Translations under genes and position numbers: made by a program
In this document: positions 1 through 7,736 of the stretch, piece after piece
Layout: each line of letters opens with the position of its first letter
Numbering within the stretch: the stretch's first letter is position 1
Origin: Baffinella frigidus
Lineage: Eukaryota > Cryptophyceae > Cryptomonadales > Baffinellaceae
NCBI GenBank assembly: GCA_026770585.1
Contig: MU647131.1
Location: forward strand, 75,127 to 88,255
Reading direction: 5' to 3'
Length of the DNA stretch: 13,129 nt
Notes under the pieces: generated by a model
Seen by the model: the letters and a program-made list of their open reading frames with translations, nothing else
Database searches by the model: none
What the model was told of the DNA's origin: nothing

Positions 1-398
1 TGCCCCCCCCCCCCCCCCCCCTCCTCCTCCCCCTCCCCCTCCCCGTCTGGCCCGCGGCGCTGGCGCTCGCTCTCCCGGAGCGCCGCCATGACCGACGCCG
101 GGAGCGCGATCGAATCGCCTCTCGCCGCCGACGGCCGGATCTCCGAGAACCCCGCCACGTGCAGGTCTCGCACGTCTCGACCCGCCGACTTCATCTCGGG
201 CCCCGGCGGGTCGTACCCGAGGAAGTCCTCCCACGTCGTGAAGCCGCTACCCTTGTACGTCACCTCGGGGCGCATCGGGAGCCCCCACGCGTCGCCGCGC
301 CCCCCCGCGCGCGCGCCGCGCAGCCACGCCGCCCACGCGTGACGCACCTTCAGCCCCAGCCCCCGCGCAATCTCTCGCGCCGCTGAGAATGCGATCAC
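1..398 (-). CDS. Partial exon encoding a 'W..W.DFLG'-type domain protein
   Basis: On the minus strand one frame is open from about 413 to the left edge (last full codon 3-5), about 132 codons from 398. It has no ATG at its head; the frame is closed upstream by TGA at 414-416. A TCCGCAG acceptor-like site ends at 399, so this is best read as an exon starting at 398. Visible features, numbered from the Val codon at 398: an FSAAREIARGLGL segment (4-16), paired Trp at 22 and 25, a Trp at 38, then LP..P..TYKGSGFTTWEDFLGY (40-62). This is the F.eAR..r.LgL ... W..w ... P..P...Y...Gw..W.DFLG pattern that recurs in algal and protist proteins and in some integrase-associated repeats (Pfam 'phage-integrase repeat unit' is my recollection, unverified). 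The tail is charged, then Glu/Gly-rich, and the C18 run at 3-20 encodes poly-Gly. Function is unknown; a DNA-binding or protein-interaction role is a guess. It may be the distal exon of the AP2 gene at 949-1839. Confidence 0.65.
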   Translation of the reverse strand, partial: MIAFSAAREIARGLGLKVRHAWAAWLRGARAGGRGDAWGLPMRPEVTYKGSGFTTWEDFLGYDPPGPEMKSAGRDVRDLHVAGFSEIRPSAARGDSIALPASVMAALRESERQRRGPDGEGEGEEEGGGGGG

Positions 399-425
399 CT
401 GCGGATGCCATCGTCATCAATTCAT

Positions 426-682
426 TGGGTTTGGGGATGGGGTTTGGAGTTTGGGGGTTGGGGGTTAGGAGTTGGGGTTGAGGGTTGAGGGTTGAAGGTT
501 GAGGGCTGAGGGTTGAGGATTGAGGGATTAGGGTTGAGGGATTTGGGTGTGGGGTTCAGGGTTTGGGGTGTAGGGTTGAGCGTTTAGCGTTTAACGTTTA
601 GTGTTTAGGTTTGAGGGTGTAGGGTTTGGGGTTGAGGGTTGAGGGTCGAGGGTTGAGGGTTGAGGGTTGCTGGTTGAGGGTC

Positions 683-713
<31 letters not shown>

Positions 714-959
714 GGATTAGGGTTTGGAGATTAGGGTTGAGGGTTGAGGGTTGGGGGTTGGGGTGGGGGTTGGTGGTTTGGGGTTGAGGGTTGAGGGTGT
801 AGGGTTTGGGGTTGAGGGTTGAGGGTTTGGGGTTTAGGGTTTGGGGTATAGGGTTTAGTGCTCAGGGTTGAGGGTTTCAAGGTTTAGGGTTTAGGTTCTA
901 GGTTTTTCAGGGCTTAGGATTTAGGGCTTAGGGTTTAGGGTTTAGGGTTCAGGGTTTTA
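426..959 (+). repeat. Degenerate telomere-like heptamer array A1 (TTGAGGG/TTTAGGG)
   Basis: About 530 bp of G-rich heptamers on the plus strand. The TTGAGGG variant predominates (runs near 480-520 and 636-715), with TTTAGGG becoming commoner towards the right end (930-955). Six- and eight-base slips are frequent, so this is an old interstitial telomere-like array rather than a functional telomere. The minus-strand AP2 gene reads into its right edge. Confidence 0.95.
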
Positions 960-1839
960 GGAAACCACCGCGGCAAGCTGACGCTTCGAGTGGGGAGAGG
1001 CGGACCTGAATCTCCATCGCATCCTCGCGCGGGCGCGGCGCAATCTTCGCCGCAGCGGCCGACCTGCTCCCCCCCACCCCCCCAATGCCAGAGAGGAAAC
1101 GCTCCGCGGCAGGGTCGGCGAGGCCGGCGTCGTTTGCTAAGGCCATCACGCTCTTCTCAGGGTCGCGCCCAGCCTGCGGAAGGAGCGCGCGCATCAGTCA
1201 GGCTCGTGAGGTGCTGACGGTGTCCACCCCCTGGCAGTGATCGCGCGATATGGCTGGGACTTTGGCAGCAGGGGCGGCGACGGCGCCGCTGGTTTCTCCC
1301 AGAATGAATCCGGGAGTCCAGGCCGCACTGGGCACTGCTGGGCTATGCAAAAAATTCTCCATGAACGCTCCTGCCGCGAGCTGCACCCTCAGAGGGGCTT
1401 TGACCTCCAATTCCTGCTCAAAAAGCCTGGGAGCGTCCGCAAAGTTGTAGGCGGGCGCTCTTCCAGCCGCCGCTTCTCGCAGCGCGAGCATGCGGAAGTC
1501 GTAGGCCAGAGCTGCGGCCCGCACGCTCGGGAACGTGCCAATGATCTTGCGCATGTACTTGGCCTGGTACTCTTCCCCTGTCTCCCCCGACCCCTGGCCC
1601 GGTGGGACCGGGTGGACGCCCCGGAAGTGGGAGGGGGTAGAGAACGCGCCGCCGCCGCCCTCGAAGTACTCTGCTTTCTTCCGCACTCCAACCCGCGCCT
1701 TTGGTGCCGCTGGCTTCTTGGGGACGGAGTCGTAAGCGACGGGCGATCCAGCGGATGCTGGGTCGAACCGCGCCCCCCCGCCCCGCAGCCGGTCGTCCCC
1801 TACGCCGAAGGTCGTGTGGCGCTGCAAGAACGCTGTCAT
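949..1839 (-). CDS. AP2/ERF-like domain protein, probably spliced
   Basis: Minus-strand gene for a putative transcription factor. Exon 1 is 1839-1219 and encodes 207 residues from the ATG at 1839. An in-frame ATG at 1938 would add 33 residues including a hydrophobic stretch; the inner start is preferred because AP2 proteins act in the nucleus. Residues 71-133 match the AP2 DNA-binding fold: FRGV (72-75), a Gly/Pro/Glu-rich insertion, YQAKYMRKIIGTF (91-103), then AYDF (112-115), an Ala-rich helix and YNF (131-133). The canonical Trp before the third strand is Tyr here. A 45-nt GT-AG intron (1218-1174) keeps phase 0 into exon 2 (1173-949; 74 codons, TGA stop), whose last residues GGFLKP come from array edge sequence. 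Without splicing the protein stops at 1198. An alternative donor at 1005 could instead join it to the exon at 398-1. The AP2 call is fairly firm; the gene model is inference. Confidence 0.7.
1174..1218 (-). other. Putative 45-nt spliceosomal intron in the AP2 gene
   Basis: On the minus strand the sequence runs from GTCAGC to a pyrimidine-rich CTCCTTCCGCAG. A branch-point-like CCTGAC lies about 20 nt before the acceptor. It removes the TGA at 1198-1200 and joins two open frames in phase 0. The size is short but credible for compact algal introns. Evidence is sequence fit only. Confidence 0.5.
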
Positions 1840-1939
1840 GGGAACGCATGGCTCCGGATGACCAGGTATGCTGCTCAGGGGCTGGGCGAGAGAGAGCAGG
1901 ATCCACACAGTGCTCGAAAGGCTCGCTGGAATCCGCATT

Positions 1940-2273
1940 CAGAAGCGCCCGCGGCCACGAGCACTTCCCTTCAACGGAGGAATCGCATCGATCCCGATCG
2001 CATGGGAGTTAAAAAAAAGGAAAGAGTTGCTTTACTCCAAACTCAAGCGACCCGCCTCAGTTCGGAATGCACCAGATCTTCACGGTATTCTTTGTTCCGG
2101 ATTTCGGAACGAGTATCTTGGATGGCGGGGTTCACTGCCTGCCTCGCTGTTGCGTTTGGGACGGCCCTGGACAACCTAGCAGTGGGGGCAAGCTACGGAC
2201 TCCAGGAATCGCCGGAGACTCATATTTCCCTTGAGTACCGCAGGCTTGCCTAGACTCCAGCCTCTCTCGTCGT
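1940..2273. other. Upstream region of the AP2 gene, no gene recognised
   Basis: No convincing coding sequence. On the minus strand this is the 5' flank of the AP2 gene and contains a pyrimidine tract (complement of the A8 run near 2011) and a small GTTCCG/CGGAAC inverted repeat at 2094-2110. The long plus-strand frame across the left part is antisense to the AP2 gene. Confidence 0.5.
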
Positions 2274-2314
2274 GGGACCTAGCGCCAGACAGCGCCAGTC
2301 TGGCGCTAGGTCCC
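2274..2314. repeat. Perfect 17-bp inverted repeat (hairpin)
   Basis: Left arm GGGACCTAGCGCCAGAC (2274-2290) and right arm GTCTGGCGCTAGGTCCC (2298-2314) are exact reverse complements around a 7-nt loop AGCGCCA. A 17-bp GC-rich stem is very unlikely by chance. It could be a foldback element, a cruciform or an RNA hairpin; the sequence does not decide. Confidence 0.9.
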
Positions 2315-2318
2315 AACG

Positions 2319-2334
2319 AGCGAACTCGTTCGCT
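2319..2334. repeat. Second hairpin next to the 17-bp stem
   Basis: AGCGAAC (2319-2325) and GTTCGCT (2328-2334) form a perfect 7-bp inverted repeat with a 2-nt centre (TC). It lies only 4 bp after the larger hairpin, so the two form a tandem hairpin pair. Confidence 0.8.
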
Positions 2335-3315
2335 GCTAGACAAGCGGTGACAGTGCTTCAATGCGCATCGCGAAGAAACCCCCACCCCTGACCGTTCCTA
2401 TCTTAATCCCGTAACCGCCCAGCGTTGGACCAGGGCCGGCGAGTGCGGACTTCAGCCAACATGCTCATCGCAGGTAACCAGGGCAACTTGATCCTGGGGT
2501 TTTCGGTTTTCGAAACACTACACTCGTGGGGAGTTAGGCATTCCACCAGACACGATTTTCATGGTTTCGGACCACACACACACCACCCTGCGGACCCACC
2601 CTTTGGAAACAGACCCTTGAATCATAAGGGCCGCACCGCCGGGTTGATAAGGCCTCACCTTTCACTCCATCGCAGGCAGCAACTCTGGCACGACGGCCGT
2701 GACCATGGTGGCAGGGGTGCGTCACCCAGCACCCTCCGAACCCCCCAGGGTTGTTTCGCACTGCTCCAACACTGCGTTCCTCGTTCTCAAAAACGGTCCT
2801 CGCTTTCCTTGTTAAGAAGGATGCGAACCGCCTCGAGGAAACGCACAACGCTGGCACGAATATTGCCCTGCTGGAACAGATGTTGCCTAGACTCTTAATG
2901 CTGACACGGCCTTGCCCGCGTGGAATTGCAGGAGGCCATTACGAGACTTCTCTCAGTCTACGCCGCTTCTCTCTTTGGAGCCTCCATCTTTCTGGTCCTA
3001 GGTTCGCACCCGAACAAGCCTCTTTGGATTTCTCGAGCCTGGTCTCTGCGTCCGTCAAACCGCAGGTTCGAAACAGATTCAAGGACGGTACCTTCTTGTG
3101 TTTTTTCGTCGCGAAAATGGTGTGCTGTGGACCTGACCTGGTTCATCGCCGATGACCTCCAGCAAGGCGCCTTGGGAGAGGGAGTTACCGGCAGTTATCG
3201 TCTGGAACGCCGATGCGTGCCAAAAATCCGATAACTTATCTGCTCCCAGCCGATATAACAACCCTAGTTCATCCCAGGCCCATCACCCGAATTCTCTCTC
3301 TTTGCTTTGCAAGTG
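2335..3315. other. Unique region with no supported gene
   Basis: Frames of up to about 157 codons exist on the plus strand, but the translations are rich in Arg, His and Ser, show no motif or domain, and several need non-ATG starts. The 12-mer TTGCCTAGACTC occurs here (about 2883) and also near 2246, left of this region. A short CA run lies at 2574-2584. No tRNA or other RNA gene is evident. Confidence 0.5.
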
Positions 3316-3656
3316 CGTAAACCCTCAACCCTACACCCTAAATCCTCCACCCTCAACCCTACACCCTAAACCGTAAACCCTAAACCCTCAAACCTCAACC
3401 CCCAACTCTCAACCCTTAACACTCAACCCTCAACCCTCAACCCTAAACCCTAAACCCTAAACCCTAAACCCTAAACCCTAAACCCTAAACCCTAAACCCT
3501 AAACCCTAAACCCTCAACCCTCAACCCGAAAACCCAACCCCTAAACCCTAAACCCGAAAACCCAACCCCCAAACCCTAAACCCTAAACCCCAGCCCTAAG
3601 CCCTTATCCCCAACCCTAACCTCTAAACCCGAACCCTAAACCCCAAACCCTAAATC
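3316..3656 (-). repeat. Telomere-like array A2 (CCCTAAA), with a perfect core
   Basis: About 340 bp of C-rich heptamers on the plus strand. Positions 3441-3510 are ten uninterrupted CCCTAAA copies; the flanks are degenerate (CCCTCAA, CCCGAAA, CCCCAAA). It points opposite to A1, so the AP2 island lies between two arrays whose G strands face each other. Confidence 0.96.
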
Positions 3657-3788
3657 CCGCGAGCAGGACTGATCGATTTACGCGATGCCTGGAACCAGCG
3701 GAATGTGACCCCCCCCCCTACCTTTCCTCCACCCTTTGCAAACCCCTTCATTCCCTCGCGCAGCATCCCCTCTCGCGTAACGAACACT

Positions 3789-3872
3789 GGTGCTCACTGA
3801 CACGCGCGGGAGCGTGACATGGACACGCTTGGTGCTCACTGACACGCGCGGGAGCGTGACATGGACACGCTT
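3789..3872. repeat. Perfect tandem duplication, 2 x 42 bp
   Basis: Two identical 42-bp units (3789-3830 and 3831-3872), each beginning GGTGCTCACTGACACG and ending GACACGCTT. Each unit contains an AGCGTG...CACGCT inverted repeat with a 7-nt loop. Absence of any mismatch points to a recent duplication. Confidence 0.95.
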
Positions 3873-4346
3873 GGTCTTAATATTTTTTTGAAGTTTCTCG
3901 TTCACGACGGCCGTGCGGCAACAATTGCCAGTTGTAACTTTCCGACGAGTTTCTGAGTGCAACCCCGGCCACAGGGAGACACGACAAAGGCAGAAAAGGG
4001 GAAAGACGGGGATAATGATGGGGCGAAAGGAGGAAAAGCTCCGGTAGGCCTCACGGAGATTGGCCCGGTCGCTCTGGGGCTATGCGCGACCAACATCGCA
4101 GGAGGGATCGGTGAGCCACGTCCCTCTCACGCCCTCCTCTACCTTGCTGCATCGCATCCTTCATTCTTGGGCAACACGCTCCGTCGGAACCCCCATGCGT
4201 GAATGGTTTGAAATGCAGACCCCCGGGTGCCACACAGCGGACTTCAAAGGGATTTTGAACAACCCCTAAGCGATAAGACCTAGGATCCTACAGTAGGCAA
4301 CCCGTAGAGACATACGGGGGTTCCTACAGATAAGGTAACGGAAACT

Positions 4347-4363
4347 CGGGCGCTCAGCGCCCG
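4347..4363. repeat. Small GC-rich hairpin
   Basis: CGGGCGC (4347-4353) and GCGCCCG (4357-4363) are perfect complements around TCA. No gene context explains it. Confidence 0.7.
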
Positions 4364-4413
4364 GAAATGCCTTGATCGCCCGCTGTGTGGTATGTGTTGA
4401 CATGCAGAACCCG

Positions 4414-4430
4414 GTGTGTGTGTGTGTGTG
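4414..4430. repeat. GT microsatellite
   Basis: About 8.5 uninterrupted GT units on the plus strand. Confidence 0.9.
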
Positions 4431-4526
4431 CAGCGGCGGGTGCCGCAGGCATGTCGCTCTCGCTCAGCACTTTACTGTCCTTCATCTGCTCCTTCGTTCT
4501 CTTCCGCGCGGTTACTCCCCTCGAAT

Positions 4527-4680
4527 GCCGAAACCCGAAGCACGAAAAACGAAACTCGAAACCCGAAACCCGAAGCCCGAAACCCGAAACCAGGAACACG
4601 AAACCTGAAGCACGAAACACGAAACACGAAGCACGAAACACAAAACCCGAAAACCCAAACCGAAAGCCAAAACACGACTC
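4527..4680 (-). repeat. Variant heptamer array A3 (CCCGAAA / CACGAAA)
   Basis: About 20 consecutive heptamers of the form CMCGAAR (CCCGAAA, CCCGAAG, CACGAAA, CACGAAG, CCTGAAG), almost without CCCTAAA. The 7-bp period is well kept until about 4645 and then slips. The minus-strand frame across it gives a repetitive Phe/Arg/Ser peptide, a by-product of the repeat and not a gene. Confidence 0.9.
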
Positions 4681-5318
4681 CCGAGTCCCGAAACGTGACT
4701 CTCCTGGAATCATCCCCCCGAGTGCTGCCTCCCCACACGAGATTACAAGAGGGCTCTCTTCAAAACCGAGATGTAGTCTTTGTGTAGTAATTTTGTTGCC
4801 TTTGGAGCCATTCTAGGCGAAATCAGCCCAGAAGCGAGGTTGGAACCCCCTATCCTGGTACACAAGTTTACAACGCTACGTGTGAATAGGGTCCTCTGGC
4901 GTTATCGAGTGGACTACCTCTCCTTCTCGGACACTCGCGTACTTGGCTTCCCTCTTGTCGCCGTAGCCCCCTCCTCCACGACGCGAGTGGCCAAGATCAG
5001 GACCTCTCTGAACCGTGCAATCATGAGTTCCAGTCACCCCCCCTGCCTGCAAGTCCCCTCGAAGACACCACTCACAGGGGTTTCTCGCGCAAGAGGGCAC
5101 ACATCGCTCCTCGGGTAGTCGTATGCCCCGAGGAAAATGCCCTAGGGCGGAGCGTGCCGTTGGTGGCGAGTAACGCGTGATACGCCGTAGGGCGGAGCCG
5201 GTTCATGGTGGCGAGTAACGCGTGGACCGCGGTGGCAGGGCACGGAGGCAGCGGGGCGAGCCTCGTCGCTGCTGCAGCCTCAACAGGTCCCCCTGCCGAA
5301 CCCGCCATTGCGATCAAT
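4681..5318. other. Unique region between arrays A3 and A4, no supported gene
   Basis: A plus-strand frame (4780-5118, no ATG at its head) has a fairly protein-like composition but no recognisable motif and is left uncalled. The stretch also holds an inverted repeat CCTCGGG...CCCGAGG (about 5109-5133) and the 45-bp-period duplication at 5143-5224. Confidence 0.45.
5143..5224. repeat. Imperfect tandem duplication, period 45 bp
   Basis: Two 37-bp copies (5143-5179 and 5188-5224) share TAGGGCGGAGC at the left and TGGTGGCGAGTAACGCGTG at the right, differing in a short middle segment, with an 8-bp spacer. Confidence 0.9.
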
Positions 5319-6791
5319 CCTCACCCCTCAACCCTCAAACTCAAGCCCTCAACCCTCAGCCCTCGACCCTAGACCCCGAAGCCTTAACCCGAAACCCGAA
5401 ACCCTACACCCGTGACCCTACAAACCCTGGACCCTAAACCCTAAACCCTAAACCTTACACCCTAAGCCCTTAACCCCCAACCCTAACCCCTCAACCCTCA
5501 ACCCTAAACCCCAAACCCTTTGCCCTAAACCCCAAACCCCAAACCCTGAACACTGAACCTTGAACCCGAAACCCTTAACTGAAAACCACACACCATCAAC
5601 CCCAAACCCTAAGCCTTGAACCCCAAACCCTTAACCCTCCACCCTCCACCCTAAACCCTAAACCCTAAACCCTACACCCTAAACTCTAAACCCTAAACCC
5701 TGAACCCTCAACCTCAAACCCTGAACCCTTAACCCTGCACCCTACACCCTAATCTCTCAACCATAGTTCCTAATTCATAGATCCCTGAATCCTGAACCCT
5801 GAACCCTAATCCCTGACTCTGGAATTCTCAACCTTGAACCTGAACCGTGATACACCATAGCTCCACACCCTAATCCCTCAACCCTAAGCCCAGGCGTTTC
5901 TCAATGACAGGCTTTACATGAGATTAGGGACATCCACCGCCATAGGGCTCTAAATCCTTTACTCCAACCCTGGGCCCTACAACGTACATCCTTAACTGTA
6001 AACCCCCTAACCCCTAAACCCTAAACCCTAAACCCTAAACCCTGAACCCTGAACCCCAAACCCATAGACCTAAACTCCAAACCCCCGACCCTGAACCCCA
6101 CACCCTGAACGATGCACCTTGAACCTTAAACCCCAAACTCCAAACCCCAAACCCTGAACCCTAAACCCTCATCCCTCATCCCTAAACCCCTCCATCCTGA
6201 ATCCTGAACCAAAATCCCTGAACCCTAAACACTAAACCCCATACCCTGAACCTTGAACCCTGAACTCTACATCCAAACCCCAAAACCCAAACCCCGAAAC
6301 CCTCAACCCGGGCGTTTCTGACTAAGAGTCTTTTTTCGAGTTTAACCACACACACCTTCCTAGAGTCCTAAATCTCAAACATCCAACCCTAAACCCTCAA
6401 CCTTCAACCCTGAACCCTGAACCCTAACCCCTAAACATGAAACCCTAAACCCTAAACCCTATCCATCAACCCTGAACCATAAACCTTAAACCCTTAACAT
6501 TAGACCCTACACCCTAAACCCTAAACCATAAACTCTAGACCCTAGACCCTAAACCCTAAATCCTGTTCCCTAAACACTAATCCCTAAACTCTAAACCCTA
6601 CACCCCACACCCAAATCCCCAAACCGTAAACCCTAGACACTGAACCCTCAACCCTCAACCATCAACCCTAAACCCTAATCCTTAAACTCCAATCCCCAAA
6701 ACCTGAACCCGAAACCCTAAACCCTCATCGTTACACCTTGGACCCTGAACCTGAAACCCTAAACTCTTAACCCGAAACCTTATACCCAAAC
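5319..6791 (-). repeat. Long degenerate telomere-like array A4 (CCCTAAA/CCCTGAA)
   Basis: About 1.47 kb of C-rich heptamers, mostly CCCTAAA with CCCTGAA, CCCTCAA and CCCCAAA variants. Only short perfect runs remain (for example 6013-6040). Two non-telomeric inserts of about 60 bp interrupt it (about 5893-5960 and 6310-6375) and resemble the sequence at its right boundary (6790-6850). Confidence 0.95.
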
Positions 6792-7421
6792 TTTTTGAAA
6801 ATCACAGGTTACTCGAGAATAAGGGCACACACCGCCCTAGGGTCTCACAGTAGGCCTATTCCCAGGGTCGTTCCGCTTCCTTTCTCTCGAGTAACGCCAG
6901 TTTTGCATGCACAGATCAGCCTTGTCTCTGGATCGCTGCTCTTCGTCCTTGGGCTCACGCAGCTTCCTTCGAGCGGGTAGCCACGATACTTAACATTTCC
7001 GGGGAGAAACTTTCGCGAAAGCGAGAGAGGGCAGGTTCGACGTTGAATGTCGCATCGACCATCTCGGTGGCTGTCGAGATCTGCACTAGAGGGCCAGAGA
7101 CACGGGGGAAACCACAGTGTTTTTAATTAAAATGAATATTCTATTGTTGAAATAGAAGATACGACGGCTGGTGCACCAATTGCACGCGGAACTCGACGCA
7201 AGGGAAAGCACCAGGGTCCTGCAGTTCGGGCTATTGCTCCTTGATTTAGTCAATCGCAATCTTCTTGATTCTTTCTTGATTTCAGGCCGGGGAGAAGTAC
7301 CGTTGGTTGATCACATAGCACAGCCGTGAAACCCCGAGGTTTGGTTCGGGTAGTGACGTTTTTTTGCGCAGGAAGAAAGAACAGGATGTTTTAGACCTGA
7401 CACTGGATATGTAGAGGATAC
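6792..7421. other. Unique region, no supported gene
   Basis: Mixed composition with an AT-rich patch (7119-7160) that includes TTCTATT/AATAGAA arms (7139-7157), and a CTTTCGCGAAAG palindrome near 7009. Repeated CTTGATT words lie at 7240-7285. No frame here is convincing. Confidence 0.5.
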
Positions 7422-7736
7422 CTACATTGGACGCACCTTCTCCAAAACAATGTCCTGGTTGTGTGGAAGCGGATCACGCCGAGCCAATGCATGCGAGTCT
7501 GGAGTGTTGGTGAGGTTGAAAGTCCTCGACCTAAATGTACTCTGCTCTGAGGTACCTAGGTATGCGTCCAGGACGGAGACGGTCCGGCGGTGCGGGATGA
7601 GGCGCTGTACAGTATCCACGCTGAGAGGCACACTGCACGAGACTGCGCTCTCACCACCTTGGATCCGTTTACTCACCGAGCTGCCGTCCTTCTCGATTTC
7701 CGCTACATTACAAAATGCACCGCCCCTACGATGGTC
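7422..7736 (-). CDS. Weak coding candidate downstream of an in-frame TAG
   Basis: A 104-codon minus-strand frame (TAG stop at 7422-7424) begins right after the TAG at 7737-7739 and is in the same frame as the reading frame that this TAG closes. It has no ATG near its head. The translation is of ordinary composition (for example AEIEKDGSS near the start and LIPHRRTVSVLDAYLG in the middle) but I recognise no domain. GTGAGT at 7676 and GTGCGT near 7439 resemble splice donors. It may be an exon, the distal part of a pseudogene with the next entry, or chance; a plus-strand frame is also open here. Confidence 0.2.
   Translation of the reverse strand, partial: DHRRGGAFCNVAEIEKDGSSVSKRIQGGESAVSCSVPLSVDTVQRLIPHRRTVSVLDAYLGTSEQSTFRSRTFNLTNTPDSHALARRDPLPHNQDIVLEKVRPM

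Larger units (their letters stand above)
3657..4526. other. Unique region between arrays A2 and A3, no supported gene
   Basis: Contains the 42-bp duplication (3789-3872), a short AT-rich patch (3876-3890), a small GC-rich hairpin at 4347-4363 and a GT microsatellite at 4414-4430. A 94-codon minus-strand frame merely translates the tandem repeat. The segment CTTGGGCAACACGCTC near 4166 recurs near 7809. Confidence 0.5.

Noticed and set aside
1237-2253. 338-codon plus-strand frame
   Set aside because: It is antisense to the AP2-domain gene, has an Arg/Ser/Trp-rich composition and no motif; the AP2 signature on the other strand decides.
2425-2898. 157-codon plus-strand frame
   Set aside because: Arg/His/Ser-rich, without motif, and preceded and followed by DNA with no coding signal.
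3000-3075. GGTTCG words resembling tRNA B boxes
   Set aside because: No matching A box, acceptor stem or anticodon arm could be folded around them.
3316-3656. A true chromosome end
   Set aside because: Non-telomeric sequence continues on both sides and most copies are degenerate; it is interstitial as assembled.
3678-3962. 94-codon minus-strand frame with a duplicated 14-residue unit
   Set aside because: The duplication is simply the 42-bp DNA repeat; the rest shows no motif.
4354-4738. Minus-strand Phe/Arg-rich frames
   Set aside because: Direct translation of the CCCGAAA/CACGAAA heptamers; no independent evidence of a gene.
4780-5118. 112-codon plus-strand frame of protein-like composition
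   Set aside because: No ATG at its head, no domain recognised and no splice support; too weak to call.
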